NCBI RefSeq assembly: GCF_031157315.1 | Contig: NZ_JAVIFU010000001.1 | Location: 124,001 to 188,000 of the forward strand | Direction: 5' to 3' | Length of the DNA stretch: 64,000 nt | Source: Paenibacillus sp. LHD-38 | GTDB lineage: Bacteria; Bacillota; Bacilli; Paenibacillales; Paenibacillaceae | Shown: one piece after another, positions 8,427 to 15,516 of the stretch | How positions within the stretch are numbered: position 1 is the stretch's first letter | Layout: every line of letters begins with the position of its first letter | Program-made: the position numbers and the translations under genes | Notes under the pieces: generated by a model | What the model saw: the letters and a program-made list of their open reading frames with translations, nothing else | Told to the model about the DNA's origin: nothing | Database searches by the model: none

Positions 8427-10046
8427 ATGATTAGCACAAGTGGCATAACGCTCCGTTACGGGAAGCGGGCGCTTTTTGAAGATGTAAGCATTAAGTTCAC
8501 GCCAGGTAACTGTTACGGCTTGATCGGCGCTAACGGCGCAGGTAAATCGACCTTTCTAAAAATATTATCCGGTGAAGTAGAACAATCGCACGGAGAAGTG
8601 CATATAACGCCGGGCGAACGGCTAGCCGTTCTAAAGCAGAACCATTATGAATATGATGAGTCCGTTGTTCTCGAAACGGTTATGATGGGGCACAAGCGCC
8701 TTTACGAAGTAATGAAGGAGAAGGACGCCTTGTATGCTAAAGCGGACTTCACCGATGAGGACGGCATGCGTGCCGGCGAGCTTGAAGCGGATTTCGCTGA
8801 CATGAACGGCTGGGAAGCAGAGTCGGAAGCGGCAGAGATGCTTAACGGCCTTGGTATTACACCTGATCTGCATGACAAGAAAATGGCAGAGCTAAGCGGC
8901 AATGAGAAGGTTCGCGTTTTGCTTGCGCAAGCATTGTTCGGCGCACCGAACATTCTATTGCTCGATGAGCCTACCAACCACTTGGACATCGAGTCGATCC
9001 GTTGGCTGGAAGATTTCCTTGCTGATTATCAGGGCACGGTTATCGTTGTCAGCCATGACAGGCATTTCCTGAATACCGTATGTACGCATATCGCGGATAT
9101 CGACTTCGGTAAAATCCAAATGTATGTAGGTAACTACGACTTCTGGTACGAATCCAGCCAGCTTGCCTTGCAGCTGATGCGCGGAGAGAACAAGAAGAAG
9201 GAAGACAAAATCAAAGAGCTTCAAGCGTTTATTCAACGTTTTAGCGCGAATAAATCGAAAGCGAAACAAGCAACGTCAAGACAAAAGCTGCTTGAGAAAA
9301 TTTCGCTTGACGATATTCGGCCGTCAAATCGTAAATATCCGTTTATCCTCTTCAAAGGGGAGCGCGAAGCGGGCAAGCAGCTGCTGCTCGTTGACGGCTT
9401 GACTAAATCAATCGATGGCGAGAAAGTGATCGACAATCTGACGATCGCGCTTAATAAAGGTGATAAGGTCGCTTTTGTTGGCCCGAACAGCTTGCCTAAA
9501 ACCTTGCTTTTCCAACTGCTTGTTGGCGAAGTTGAGGCGGATGCAGGCAGCTACTCATGGGGCGTAACAACGTCTCAGGCTTATTTCCCGAAAGACAACT
9601 CGCCTTATTTTGACGGGGTAGATTTGAATTTGGTGGAATGGCTTCGTCAATATTCGAAGGATCCGGATGAAACTTTCATCCGCGGCTTCCTTGGCCGTAT
9701 GCTTTTCTCAGGCGATGACGCGATGAAGAAAGCCAGCGTATTGTCAGGGGGCGAGAAGGTTCGCTGCATGCTCTCCAAGATGATGCTTGAGGGCGCAAAC
9801 GTATTTATTCTCGACGAGCCAACGAATCACTTGGATCTTGAATCCATTACGGCACTTAATAACGGTTTGACAGATACGGATTGCACCGTTCTGTTCACCT
9901 CGCATGACCATCAGTTCGTTCAAACGATCGCTAACCGCATCGTTGAGATTACGCCAAACGGCGTGATTGACCGGATGATGACCTATGACGAGTACCTGGA
10001 AAGCGCTGAAGTAAAAGCACTTCGTGAGCGTATGTACGCAGTATAA
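8427..10046 (+). CDS. ykpA: ABC-F ATPase, YkpA/YbiT type
   Basis: A 539-residue protein with two ABC domains and no membrane segment, the ABC-F layout of ribosome-associated translation factors. The first domain has Walker A GANGAGKS (34-41), signature LSGNEK and LLLDEPTNHLD. The second has signature LSGGEK and ILDEPTNHLD, but its Walker A reads GPNSLPKT (352-359), so the usual Gly before the catalytic Lys is Pro. The linker between domains is the charged YkpA/YbiT type. ABC-F proteins bind the ribosomal E site; the role of this branch is poorly known and resistance is not implied. ATG 8427 is preferred over an in-frame GTG at 8406 because the family begins MISxxxxTLR. Confidence 0.9.
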   Translation: MISTSGITLRYGKRALFEDVSIKFTPGNCYGLIGANGAGKSTFLKILSGEVEQSHGEVHITPGERLAVLKQNHYEYDESVVLETVMMGHKRLYEVMKEKDALYAKADFTDEDGMRAGELEADFADMNGWEAESEAAEMLNGLGITPDLHDKKMAELSGNEKVRVLLAQALFGAPNILLLDEPTNHLDIESIRWLEDFLADYQGTVIVVSHDRHFLNTVCTHIADIDFGKIQMYVGNYDFWYESSQLALQLMRGENKKKEDKIKELQAFIQRFSANKSKAKQATSRQKLLEKISLDDIRPSNRKYPFILFKGEREAGKQLLLVDGLTKSIDGEKVIDNLTIALNKGDKVAFVGPNSLPKTLLFQLLVGEVEADAGSYSWGVTTSQAYFPKDNSPYFDGVDLNLVEWLRQYSKDPDETFIRGFLGRMLFSGDDAMKKASVLSGGEKVRCMLSKMMLEGANVFILDEPTNHLDLESITALNNGLTDTDCTVLFTSHDHQFVQTIANRIVEITPNGVIDRMMTYDEYLESAEVKALRERMYAV

Positions 10047-10059
10047 TCCAAGAATTTAT

Positions 10060-10107
10060 AAGAGCGTCCGGTTGTAAGGGGAAACCTTGCGGCTGGTCGC
10101 TCTTTTT
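10060..10107 (+). terminator. terminator of the ABC-F gene
   Basis: An AGAGCG-tCCgG arm pairs with CtGG-tCGCTCT, followed by TTTTTATTTT. Confidence 0.75.
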
Positions 10108-10170
10108 ATTTTGAAGTTAATGAACATTAATAGCCGGGATAGGAAGAGGACTGGCAGTAGGAATTTATGG

Positions 10171-10199
10171 TTGCAAAGCATGCGGATTAGGATTATACT
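10171..10199 (+). promoter_or_regulatory. sigma-A promoter of the LacI-family regulator
   Basis: TTGCAA and TATACT are separated by exactly 17 bases. The predicted start site (about 10206) falls inside the operator pair immediately downstream, as expected for autorepression. Confidence 0.65.
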
Positions 10200-10204
10200 A
10201 TCGT

Positions 10205-10233
10205 TGAAAAGGTTTTCAGAAAAGCTTTTCAGA
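10205..10233. promoter_or_regulatory. tandem palindromic operators before the LacI-family gene
   Basis: Two adjoining palindromes: TGAAAAGGTTTTCA (10205-10218) and TCAGAAAAGCTTTTCAGA (10216-10233). The second matches the perfect palindrome at 11421 in 17 of 18 positions. LacI-family proteins bind such sites as dimers; assignment to the adjacent regulator is inferred from its pairing with the downstream transporter. Confidence 0.7.
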
Positions 10234-10244
10234 ATGCGCTTTCA
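10231..10244 (-). promoter_or_regulatory. cre-like site
   Basis: On the minus strand TGAAAGCGCATTCT matches the CcpA cre consensus TGWAARCGNTWNCW at all positions but one. It would add catabolite repression to the sugar locus. It overlaps the edge of the palindromic operator by three bases. Confidence 0.4.
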
Positions 10245-10319
10245 AAAATAAAAACATATAAATCGAGTATACTAGTTCAGGATCCATACATCCTCGTTCA
10301 GCAAGAAAGGCGTGCAGCT

Positions 10320-11324
10320 ATGAAATCAACCATACGTGATGTCGCAAAATACGCAAATGTATCCATTAGCACGGTTTCCCGGGTTATGAATGCTCCGGAT
10401 ACGGTAGTGGAGGAAAAGCGTGCGAAAGTATTAGAAGCCATCGAAGCGCTTCAATACCAGCCGAATGGATTTGCGAGAGGGTTAATTTATAAAAAATCTG
10501 ATACCCTCGGCGTGATGATCCCGGATATTGAGAACCCTTATTATGCCGGCTTAATTCGCGGGATGCAGGATGCTGCTGTGATGCTTAATCATAGTCTTAT
10601 GATTTGCAATACGGATCGCGATAAGAAACGGACCATTGCGTATGTGCAAAATTTTTTCGAGAAGCAAGTAGATGGCATCATCTTTGCGAGCGACTCTTTG
10701 CACGTGGAATATTACGAGGAAATGCAGCGATACCGACTTCCCTTCGTGCTTGCCTCAACCAATGCGCCGGAATATGATATCCCTTCCGTGGACATTGATG
10801 ATGAACAAGGAGCATACGAAGCGGTTAAGTATTTATTGGAATCGGGTCATCGCCAAATCGGCATGATTAGTTTTCCATTAGGTGAAACCATCTCCGGCGT
10901 GCCGCGCTACTCTGGTTACAAGAGAGCCCTGAGCGAGTTTGGAATAACGACTGACGAGGCAGATGTCGAGTTTGCAGAACATCGGTTTGAACATGCGTAT
11001 GACGCGGCAGAGCGCCTTTTATCACGTGATCGGGAGTTTACGGCCATCTTTGCAGCATCCGATGAATTTGCAATGGGAGTCATCTCTTATTTACGGGAAC
11101 ATGGAAAATCGGTGCCTGACGATATGTCTGTTATCGGCTTTGACAATATTCGCATGGCGCAGATGTTCATTCCGAAGCTCACAACGATTGACCAGCCTAC
11201 CTATGATATCGGATATCGCTCCGTTCAGAAACTGCATGAGCTCATAACGACTGGCGAAGTAGCTGAACTTAGAGAAAAGCTTCCGCATCATTTGATCGTG
11301 CGGGAATCAACCAAGACCAAATAA
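10320..11324 (+). CDS. LacI-family transcriptional regulator of the alpha-glucoside locus
   Basis: A 334-residue repressor. Residues 4-24 are the LacI helix-turn-helix (IRDVAKYANVSISTVSRVMN), followed by the hinge (YQPNGFARGL) and a periplasmic-binding-like effector domain from about residue 60 (LGVMIPDIENPYYAGLIRG). AGAAAGGCG precedes the ATG. Its position directly upstream of a binding protein, two permeases and a GH13 glucosidase is the layout of agl-type loci. Similar palindromes lie before this gene and before the binding-protein gene. The likely inducer is an alpha-glucoside or a breakdown product. Confidence 0.9.
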   Translation: MKSTIRDVAKYANVSISTVSRVMNAPDTVVEEKRAKVLEAIEALQYQPNGFARGLIYKKSDTLGVMIPDIENPYYAGLIRGMQDAAVMLNHSLMICNTDRDKKRTIAYVQNFFEKQVDGIIFASDSLHVEYYEEMQRYRLPFVLASTNAPEYDIPSVDIDDEQGAYEAVKYLLESGHRQIGMISFPLGETISGVPRYSGYKRALSEFGITTDEADVEFAEHRFEHAYDAAERLLSRDREFTAIFAASDEFAMGVISYLREHGKSVPDDMSVIGFDNIRMAQMFIPKLTTIDQPTYDIGYRSVQKLHELITTGEVAELREKLPHHLIVRESTKTK

Positions 11325-11381
11325 GCAAGAAGCAAAGGACAGTCTTTTATTGATATAAAGAACCGTCTAAAGATCCAGTGG

Positions 11382-11418
11382 CAAGGAAAGCTTTCAATAA
11401 CGAAAGCTATTTTCCTTG
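11382..11418 (+). terminator. hairpin after the LacI-family gene (terminator-like)
   Basis: CAAGGAAAGCTTTC pairs with GAAAGC-tat-TTTCCTTG around a 6-base loop, followed only by TTTCTG. It separates the regulator from the transporter operon and lies directly before the operator. The T-tract is short, so termination may be partial. Confidence 0.5.
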
Positions 11419-11420
11419 TT

Positions 11421-11438
11421 TCTGAAAAGCTTTTCAGA
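11421..11438. promoter_or_regulatory. perfect palindromic operator of the sugar ABC operon
   Basis: TCTGAAAAGCTTTTCAGA is an 18-base perfect palindrome, almost identical to the site at 10216-10233 before the LacI-family gene. It lies 188 bases upstream of the binding-protein start. I could not fix a convincing -35/-10 pair around it. Confidence 0.75.
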
Positions 11439-11626
11439 ATGAATATAAGCGATTACTTATCGGGACGTAATGATTAGGAATACGTGTGGGCATAAAAAGA
11501 GCCTGATTTGGCATTTTAAAGGGGGTGATGACACAATACGAATGCTTACTTTTTTCGGATGTTTCGAAAGGGTCATGAAGGTGTAAGGTAATTACTGAAT
11601 TACTTAAATATGAAAGGATGAGGTCT

Positions 11627-13024
11627 ATGTTCTCGAAAAAAACAAAGAAAGCAATGCCTGCCTTTATTTTAATGTTAGTCGTTGCGATGACGATTACGGC
11701 TTGCGGCGGGAAAAATAATACAAATAACGGGGCTAATGCACCTACTGATAAACCAGAAACAACGGCCGAAGGCGGAAATGCCGGAGCAGCTGGCGACAGT
11801 GCGCTGGCTCAGGCGTTGAATGGAGATTTCAAAGGTAAAAAAGTAACGATGTTCGGTCCGTTCACGGATGCGGATGAAGTGAAGTTTAACGAAAGCATCA
11901 AAGCATTCGAGGAGAAATCCGGCATCGATATTGCTTATGAAGGATCAAAAGAATTTGAAGCTACAATCTCTGTTCGCGTGAACGGCGGCAACGCGCCTGA
12001 TATTGGGGATTTCCCGCAGCCGGGTTTGCTGAAAGGGTTTGTTAACGCCGGTAAGGTTATTGATGTGAAATCTTTCCTTAGCGATGAGTACTTGAAGACG
12101 CAATACAATCAAAGCTGGCTCGACATGGCAACCATGAAGGGCGCTAGCGGTGACGTTATGGCAGGAATATGGGCGCGAAGCAGCGTGAAAAGCTTAGTAT
12201 GGTACAACAAAAAGGCTTTTGCTGATGCGGGATATACGGTGCCAAAAACTTGGACGGAGCTTATGACTTTAACGGATCAGATCGCAAAGGACGGGGATCC
12301 GGCCTGGAGTATCGGTATCGAGAGCGGTACAGCTACAGGCTGGCCTGCAACCGACTGGATGGAGGATATCATGCTCCGTACGACGACACCGGAAAACTAT
12401 GACAAATGGGTATCCGGCGAGCTTCCTTTCACAGATCCGGTAGTCAAAAATGCTGCAGAAAAAATGGCTGAGATTTGGTTTAACGAAGACTATGTATATG
12501 GAGGACGTAAATCCATTGCTACAACCTCATTTGGGGATGCCGTAAAACCGCTATTCGATAATCCGCCAAAAGCTTGGCTTCACCGTCAAGCGGGCTTTAT
12601 CACAAGCTTCTTCCCGGAAGGTTTGACAGCTGACGATTATGATTGGTTCCCATTGCCTGCGATTGATGAGCAATATGGCCAACCTGCGCTGATCTCGGGC
12701 GATATCTATGCCATGTTCAATGATCGTCCAGAGGTACGTGCGGTAATGGAGTTCTTCTCGACAGGAGAATCGTTGAAAACATGGATTCAAACTGGCGGCG
12801 TAACGGCGCCAATGAACGATGCAGATCCTTCCTGGTATCCGAATGATCAAGAGCGCAGAATGGCTGAGTTTGTGAAAACGGCCGATACGATACGTTTTGA
12901 CGGTTCCGACTTAATGCCGGGCGCTGTCGGTGCAGGAACATTCTGGAAAGGTATGACAGACTGGGTAAGCGGAACGGTAGATCTAGATACGGCCTTGAAA
13001 GAAATCCAAGCCGGCTGGAAGTAA
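11627..13024 (+). CDS. sugar-binding lipoprotein of an alpha-glucoside-type ABC importer
   Basis: A 465-residue family 1 extracellular solute-binding protein. The signal peptide ends in a lipobox (ITAC) with C26 as the lipidation site, followed by a Gly/Asn/Ala-rich linker to about residue 65. The mature part (KVTMFGPFTDADEVKF, then NGGNAPDIGDFPQPG) resembles AglE/ThuE-type binding proteins for alpha-glucosides such as maltose, sucrose or trehalose. The second in-frame ATG (11627) is chosen because AAAGGATGAGG lies at normal distance from it but directly abuts the ATG at 11618. Two permeases and a glucosidase follow. A hairpin and array II separate it from the first permease, fitting higher expression of the binding protein. 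Confidence 0.88.
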   Translation: MFSKKTKKAMPAFILMLVVAMTITACGGKNNTNNGANAPTDKPETTAEGGNAGAAGDSALAQALNGDFKGKKVTMFGPFTDADEVKFNESIKAFEEKSGIDIAYEGSKEFEATISVRVNGGNAPDIGDFPQPGLLKGFVNAGKVIDVKSFLSDEYLKTQYNQSWLDMATMKGASGDVMAGIWARSSVKSLVWYNKKAFADAGYTVPKTWTELMTLTDQIAKDGDPAWSIGIESGTATGWPATDWMEDIMLRTTTPENYDKWVSGELPFTDPVVKNAAEKMAEIWFNEDYVYGGRKSIATTSFGDAVKPLFDNPPKAWLHRQAGFITSFFPEGLTADDYDWFPLPAIDEQYGQPALISGDIYAMFNDRPEVRAVMEFFSTGESLKTWIQTGGVTAPMNDADPSWYPNDQERRMAEFVKTADTIRFDGSDLMPGAVGAGTFWKGMTDWVSGTVDLDTALKEIQAGWK

Positions 13025-13037
13025 TAAGTGCTAAAAG

Positions 13038-13080
13038 GATCTTGAGGGGCTGTTAGCCGGATGGCGAAAGCCCCTTGATC
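13038..13080 (+). promoter_or_regulatory. intercistronic hairpin after the binding-protein gene
   Basis: GATC-tt-GAGGGGCT pairs with AGCCCCTT-GATC around a 17-base loop with no T-tract. Such hairpins after a binding-protein gene commonly protect its mRNA or attenuate downstream genes. Confidence 0.55.
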
Positions 13081-13109
13081 ATCTAAAATCTGTCGTGGTA
13101 AGCACATGC

Positions 13110-13217
13110 TTACGAAGTAAGGTTTGCTTCACAAACCTAAGCCTATGCTTACGAAGTAAGGTTTGCTTCACAAACCTAAGCACATGCTTACGAAGTAAGG
13201 TTTGCTTCACAAACCTT
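13110..13217 (+). repeat. tandem hairpin array II: three units, period exactly 39 bp
   Basis: Units begin TTACGAAGTAAGG at 13110, 13149 and 13188 and are nearly identical, differing only in the linker (AAGCAC / AAGCCT). Each folds as AGGTTTG-CTTCA-CAAACCT. The third runs straight into TTTGAGGAGGA, the ribosome site of the permease gene at 13232. It shares TTACGAAG, AGGTTTGC and CAAACCTAAGC with array I at 6996. Confidence 0.88.
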
Positions 13218-13231
13218 TGAGGAGGATTCAT

Positions 13232-14314
13232 ATGGAACTACAGGCTAGGAAAGGCAATGCTCTGCGTCTACTGTTGATATCCGTGCTGGTGCCAGTTTTG
13301 AATATTGCCGTTCACGGGTGCATTTTTTTGTTCTTTCGCGATTCTAGCTTGCCGCCCGTACTCAATGCGATATTAGCTGTCCTATGGGGAGCGCTAGGCA
13401 TTTATTCGATTTACTACTCCTTTAACTGGGTAGTCGAACAATATCCGGATCAATGGAAGCGAAGAATATTGCCTTTTGTATTTGTTGGTCCAGCAGTGCT
13501 GCTGCTTGGCTGGCTGTTAGTTTTTCCAACGCTGCGGACGCTATATTTAAGCTTTTTTGATGCAGGTTCGGTTAACTTCGTAGGCTTCGCCAACTATGTT
13601 GCCGTATTTACAGATCGGCTGCTCATTATGGCGCTTCGCAATAATCTGCTGTGGGTATTTTTTGGTACGTTAGCCTGCGTAAGCTTGGGCCTGCTTATTG
13701 CTATTCTGGCTGACCGAAGCAGCTTCGAGAAGTTGGCTAAGGGGCTCATCTTTATGCCGATGGCTATCTCATTCGTTGCCGCAGGCGTCATTTGGAAGTT
13801 TATTTATTACTACCAGCCAGGCAATGAACAAATTGGTCTGCTTAACGCGATCGTCGTAAAATTCGGAGGGGAGCCGCAGGCTTGGCTCAGTATGATTCAA
13901 CCCTGGAACAACCTGTTTCTGATCGTCATTCTGATTTGGATGCAAACGGGCTTTGCAATGGTGATATTCTCAGCAGCGATTAAGAGCATTCCGGAGGATA
14001 CGCTGGAGGCTGCCCGGATGGATGGCGCAGGCGAAGTCCGGATTTTCTTCAAAATCATGATCCCTTACATTGCAGGCACGCTGCTGTCGGTGACAACGAC
14101 GATCATTGTTTTTACGCTGAAAATATTCGATGTGGTTATGATCATGACAGGCGGACAATATGAGACGGATGTTGTAGCCACGCAGTTCTACCGTCAGCTC
14201 TTTATGTACCAAAATGCAGGCTACGGTTCGACCTTAGCGATTGTATTGCTAATAGCGGTCATTCCGGTCATTATCATCAACCTGCGTCAGTTCCGCAGAG
14301 AGGGGGGCTTCTAA
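13232..14314 (+). CDS. sugar ABC importer permease 1 (MalF/AglF type)
   Basis: A 360-residue polytopic membrane protein of the binding-protein-dependent transport family. Two N-terminal hydrophobic segments (about 12-36 and 43-63) precede the six-helix core. The cytoplasmic EAA loop reads EAARMDGAGEVRIFFKIMIP (near 267-286), the contact site for the ATPase. The start is ATG 13232, preceded by TGAGGAGG; the longer frame from TTG 13202 would run through the last hairpin unit. The stop is one base before the start of permease 2, so the two are coupled. The ATPase partner is not encoded in the operon; a shared MsmK/UgpC-type ATPase elsewhere is the usual solution. Confidence 0.9.
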   Translation: MELQARKGNALRLLLISVLVPVLNIAVHGCIFLFFRDSSLPPVLNAILAVLWGALGIYSIYYSFNWVVEQYPDQWKRRILPFVFVGPAVLLLGWLLVFPTLRTLYLSFFDAGSVNFVGFANYVAVFTDRLLIMALRNNLLWVFFGTLACVSLGLLIAILADRSSFEKLAKGLIFMPMAISFVAAGVIWKFIYYYQPGNEQIGLLNAIVVKFGGEPQAWLSMIQPWNNLFLIVILIWMQTGFAMVIFSAAIKSIPEDTLEAARMDGAGEVRIFFKIMIPYIAGTLLSVTTTIIVFTLKIFDVVMIMTGGQYETDVVATQFYRQLFMYQNAGYGSTLAIVLLIAVIPVIIINLRQFRREGGF

Positions 14315-14315
14315 G

Positions 14316-15407
14316 ATGAGCAAGAACAAAAAAATTCGCAAGTCCAAATGGCTCGTGAATACGGTGCTCGCCATCATCTGTCTCATCTGGACGATCCCGA
14401 CGCTCGGTCTGCTCGTTTCTTCGTTCAGGCCTGCCGCTGACATTTTGTCAACGGGCTGGTGGAATATTTTACCGCATCGTGATTGGCAAACCTCTGAGCA
14501 AATTCAGCTGCCCAAAGATACCGATCTTCGCGAGCCGATTAAGGTGAACGATGTTACCTATTCGGATGATCAGCTGCGAGCAGGTGTAGAGGTTGGCGGA
14601 GAGCGGCTGATTTGGGAGAACCGGCGAGCTCGGCTCTTGAATGTCCAAGATAAGCAGTGGACGGTCATTTCCCGTTTTACGACTCAGAACTACGAGACGG
14701 TGCTTGGAGGGAAAACCTACTCCATCACGATGCCGGACGGCACGACAAAAACAGAGAAGGGCAGCGGGATGTCGCGTTCCTTCTGGAATACGATTGCAGT
14801 TACCGTTCCAGCGACCGTTATTCCGATCTTTATTGCTTCCTTTGCCGCTTATGCTTTTGCATGGCTTCGCTTCCCGGGCAGGAAGACGCTGTTTGTTATC
14901 GTCATTGCTTTGCTGGTTGTTCCGCTGCAGGTGGCGCTTATTCCGATTTTGCGTGACTATACGTCGCTAGGTCTTAATGGGACTTATTTTGGCATATGGC
15001 TCGCGCATACCGCATTTGGGTTGCCTCTGATTACTTATTTTATGTACACTTCAATCAGCCAGCTCCCGAAGGATTTGTTTGAATCGGCGTTTATGGACGG
15101 GGCAACGAACTTTACGATCTTTAGCAAGCTGATTTTGCCGCTGTCCGTTCCAGCGCTTGCTTCGATCAGCATCTTTCAGTTTTTATGGGTATGGAATGAT
15201 TACTTGGTATCGCTTATTTTCCTCGGCAGCCAGCCGGAGGTACAAGTTTTGTCCATGAACATCGCGAATATGGTCGGTTCGAGAGGGAACGATTGGCATC
15301 TGCTTACAGCTGCCGCATTCGTATCGATGCTGATGCCTTTTGCCGTATTTTTCGGATTGCAAAGATATTTTGTTCGAGGCATGTTAGGCGGTTCGATCAA
15401 GGGCTAG
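14316..15407 (+). CDS. sugar ABC importer permease 2 (MalG/AglG type)
   Basis: A 363-residue permease. After the first membrane helix (about 12-34) there is an extracellular insertion of roughly 110 residues (about 45-160) before the remaining helices. Such a long first loop is seen in AglG-like permeases and distinguishes them from ordinary MalG. The EAA loop reads ESAFMDGATNFTIFSKLILP. A GGGGGG ribosome site lies inside the end of the upstream permease gene. It pairs with permease 1 to form the channel. Confidence 0.9.
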   Translation: MSKNKKIRKSKWLVNTVLAIICLIWTIPTLGLLVSSFRPAADILSTGWWNILPHRDWQTSEQIQLPKDTDLREPIKVNDVTYSDDQLRAGVEVGGERLIWENRRARLLNVQDKQWTVISRFTTQNYETVLGGKTYSITMPDGTTKTEKGSGMSRSFWNTIAVTVPATVIPIFIASFAAYAFAWLRFPGRKTLFVIVIALLVVPLQVALIPILRDYTSLGLNGTYFGIWLAHTAFGLPLITYFMYTSISQLPKDLFESAFMDGATNFTIFSKLILPLSVPALASISIFQFLWVWNDYLVSLIFLGSQPEVQVLSMNIANMVGSRGNDWHLLTAAAFVSMLMPFAVFFGLQRYFVRGMLGGSIKG

Positions 15408-15516
15408 AGTAAGATTATATCGCAGGAAACGAATGGCGCAGCGCTTGGACCGGTGTCCGGGCATGCGCCATTACCGTATAGACAAAAGATGTTCGACGAG
15501 TAAAGGAGAGAGCGAC

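Noticed and set aside
11528..11585. Leader peptides before the sugar-binding lipoprotein gene
   Set aside because: Two overlapping frames of 14-16 codons start near GGGGGTGATG, but neither has a normal ribosome-site spacing, and no attenuator structure follows.
6996..13217. CRISPR arrays
   Set aside because: The 39- and 40-bp tandem units repeat over their whole length with no unique spacers, have only three copies each, and no cas genes are present.
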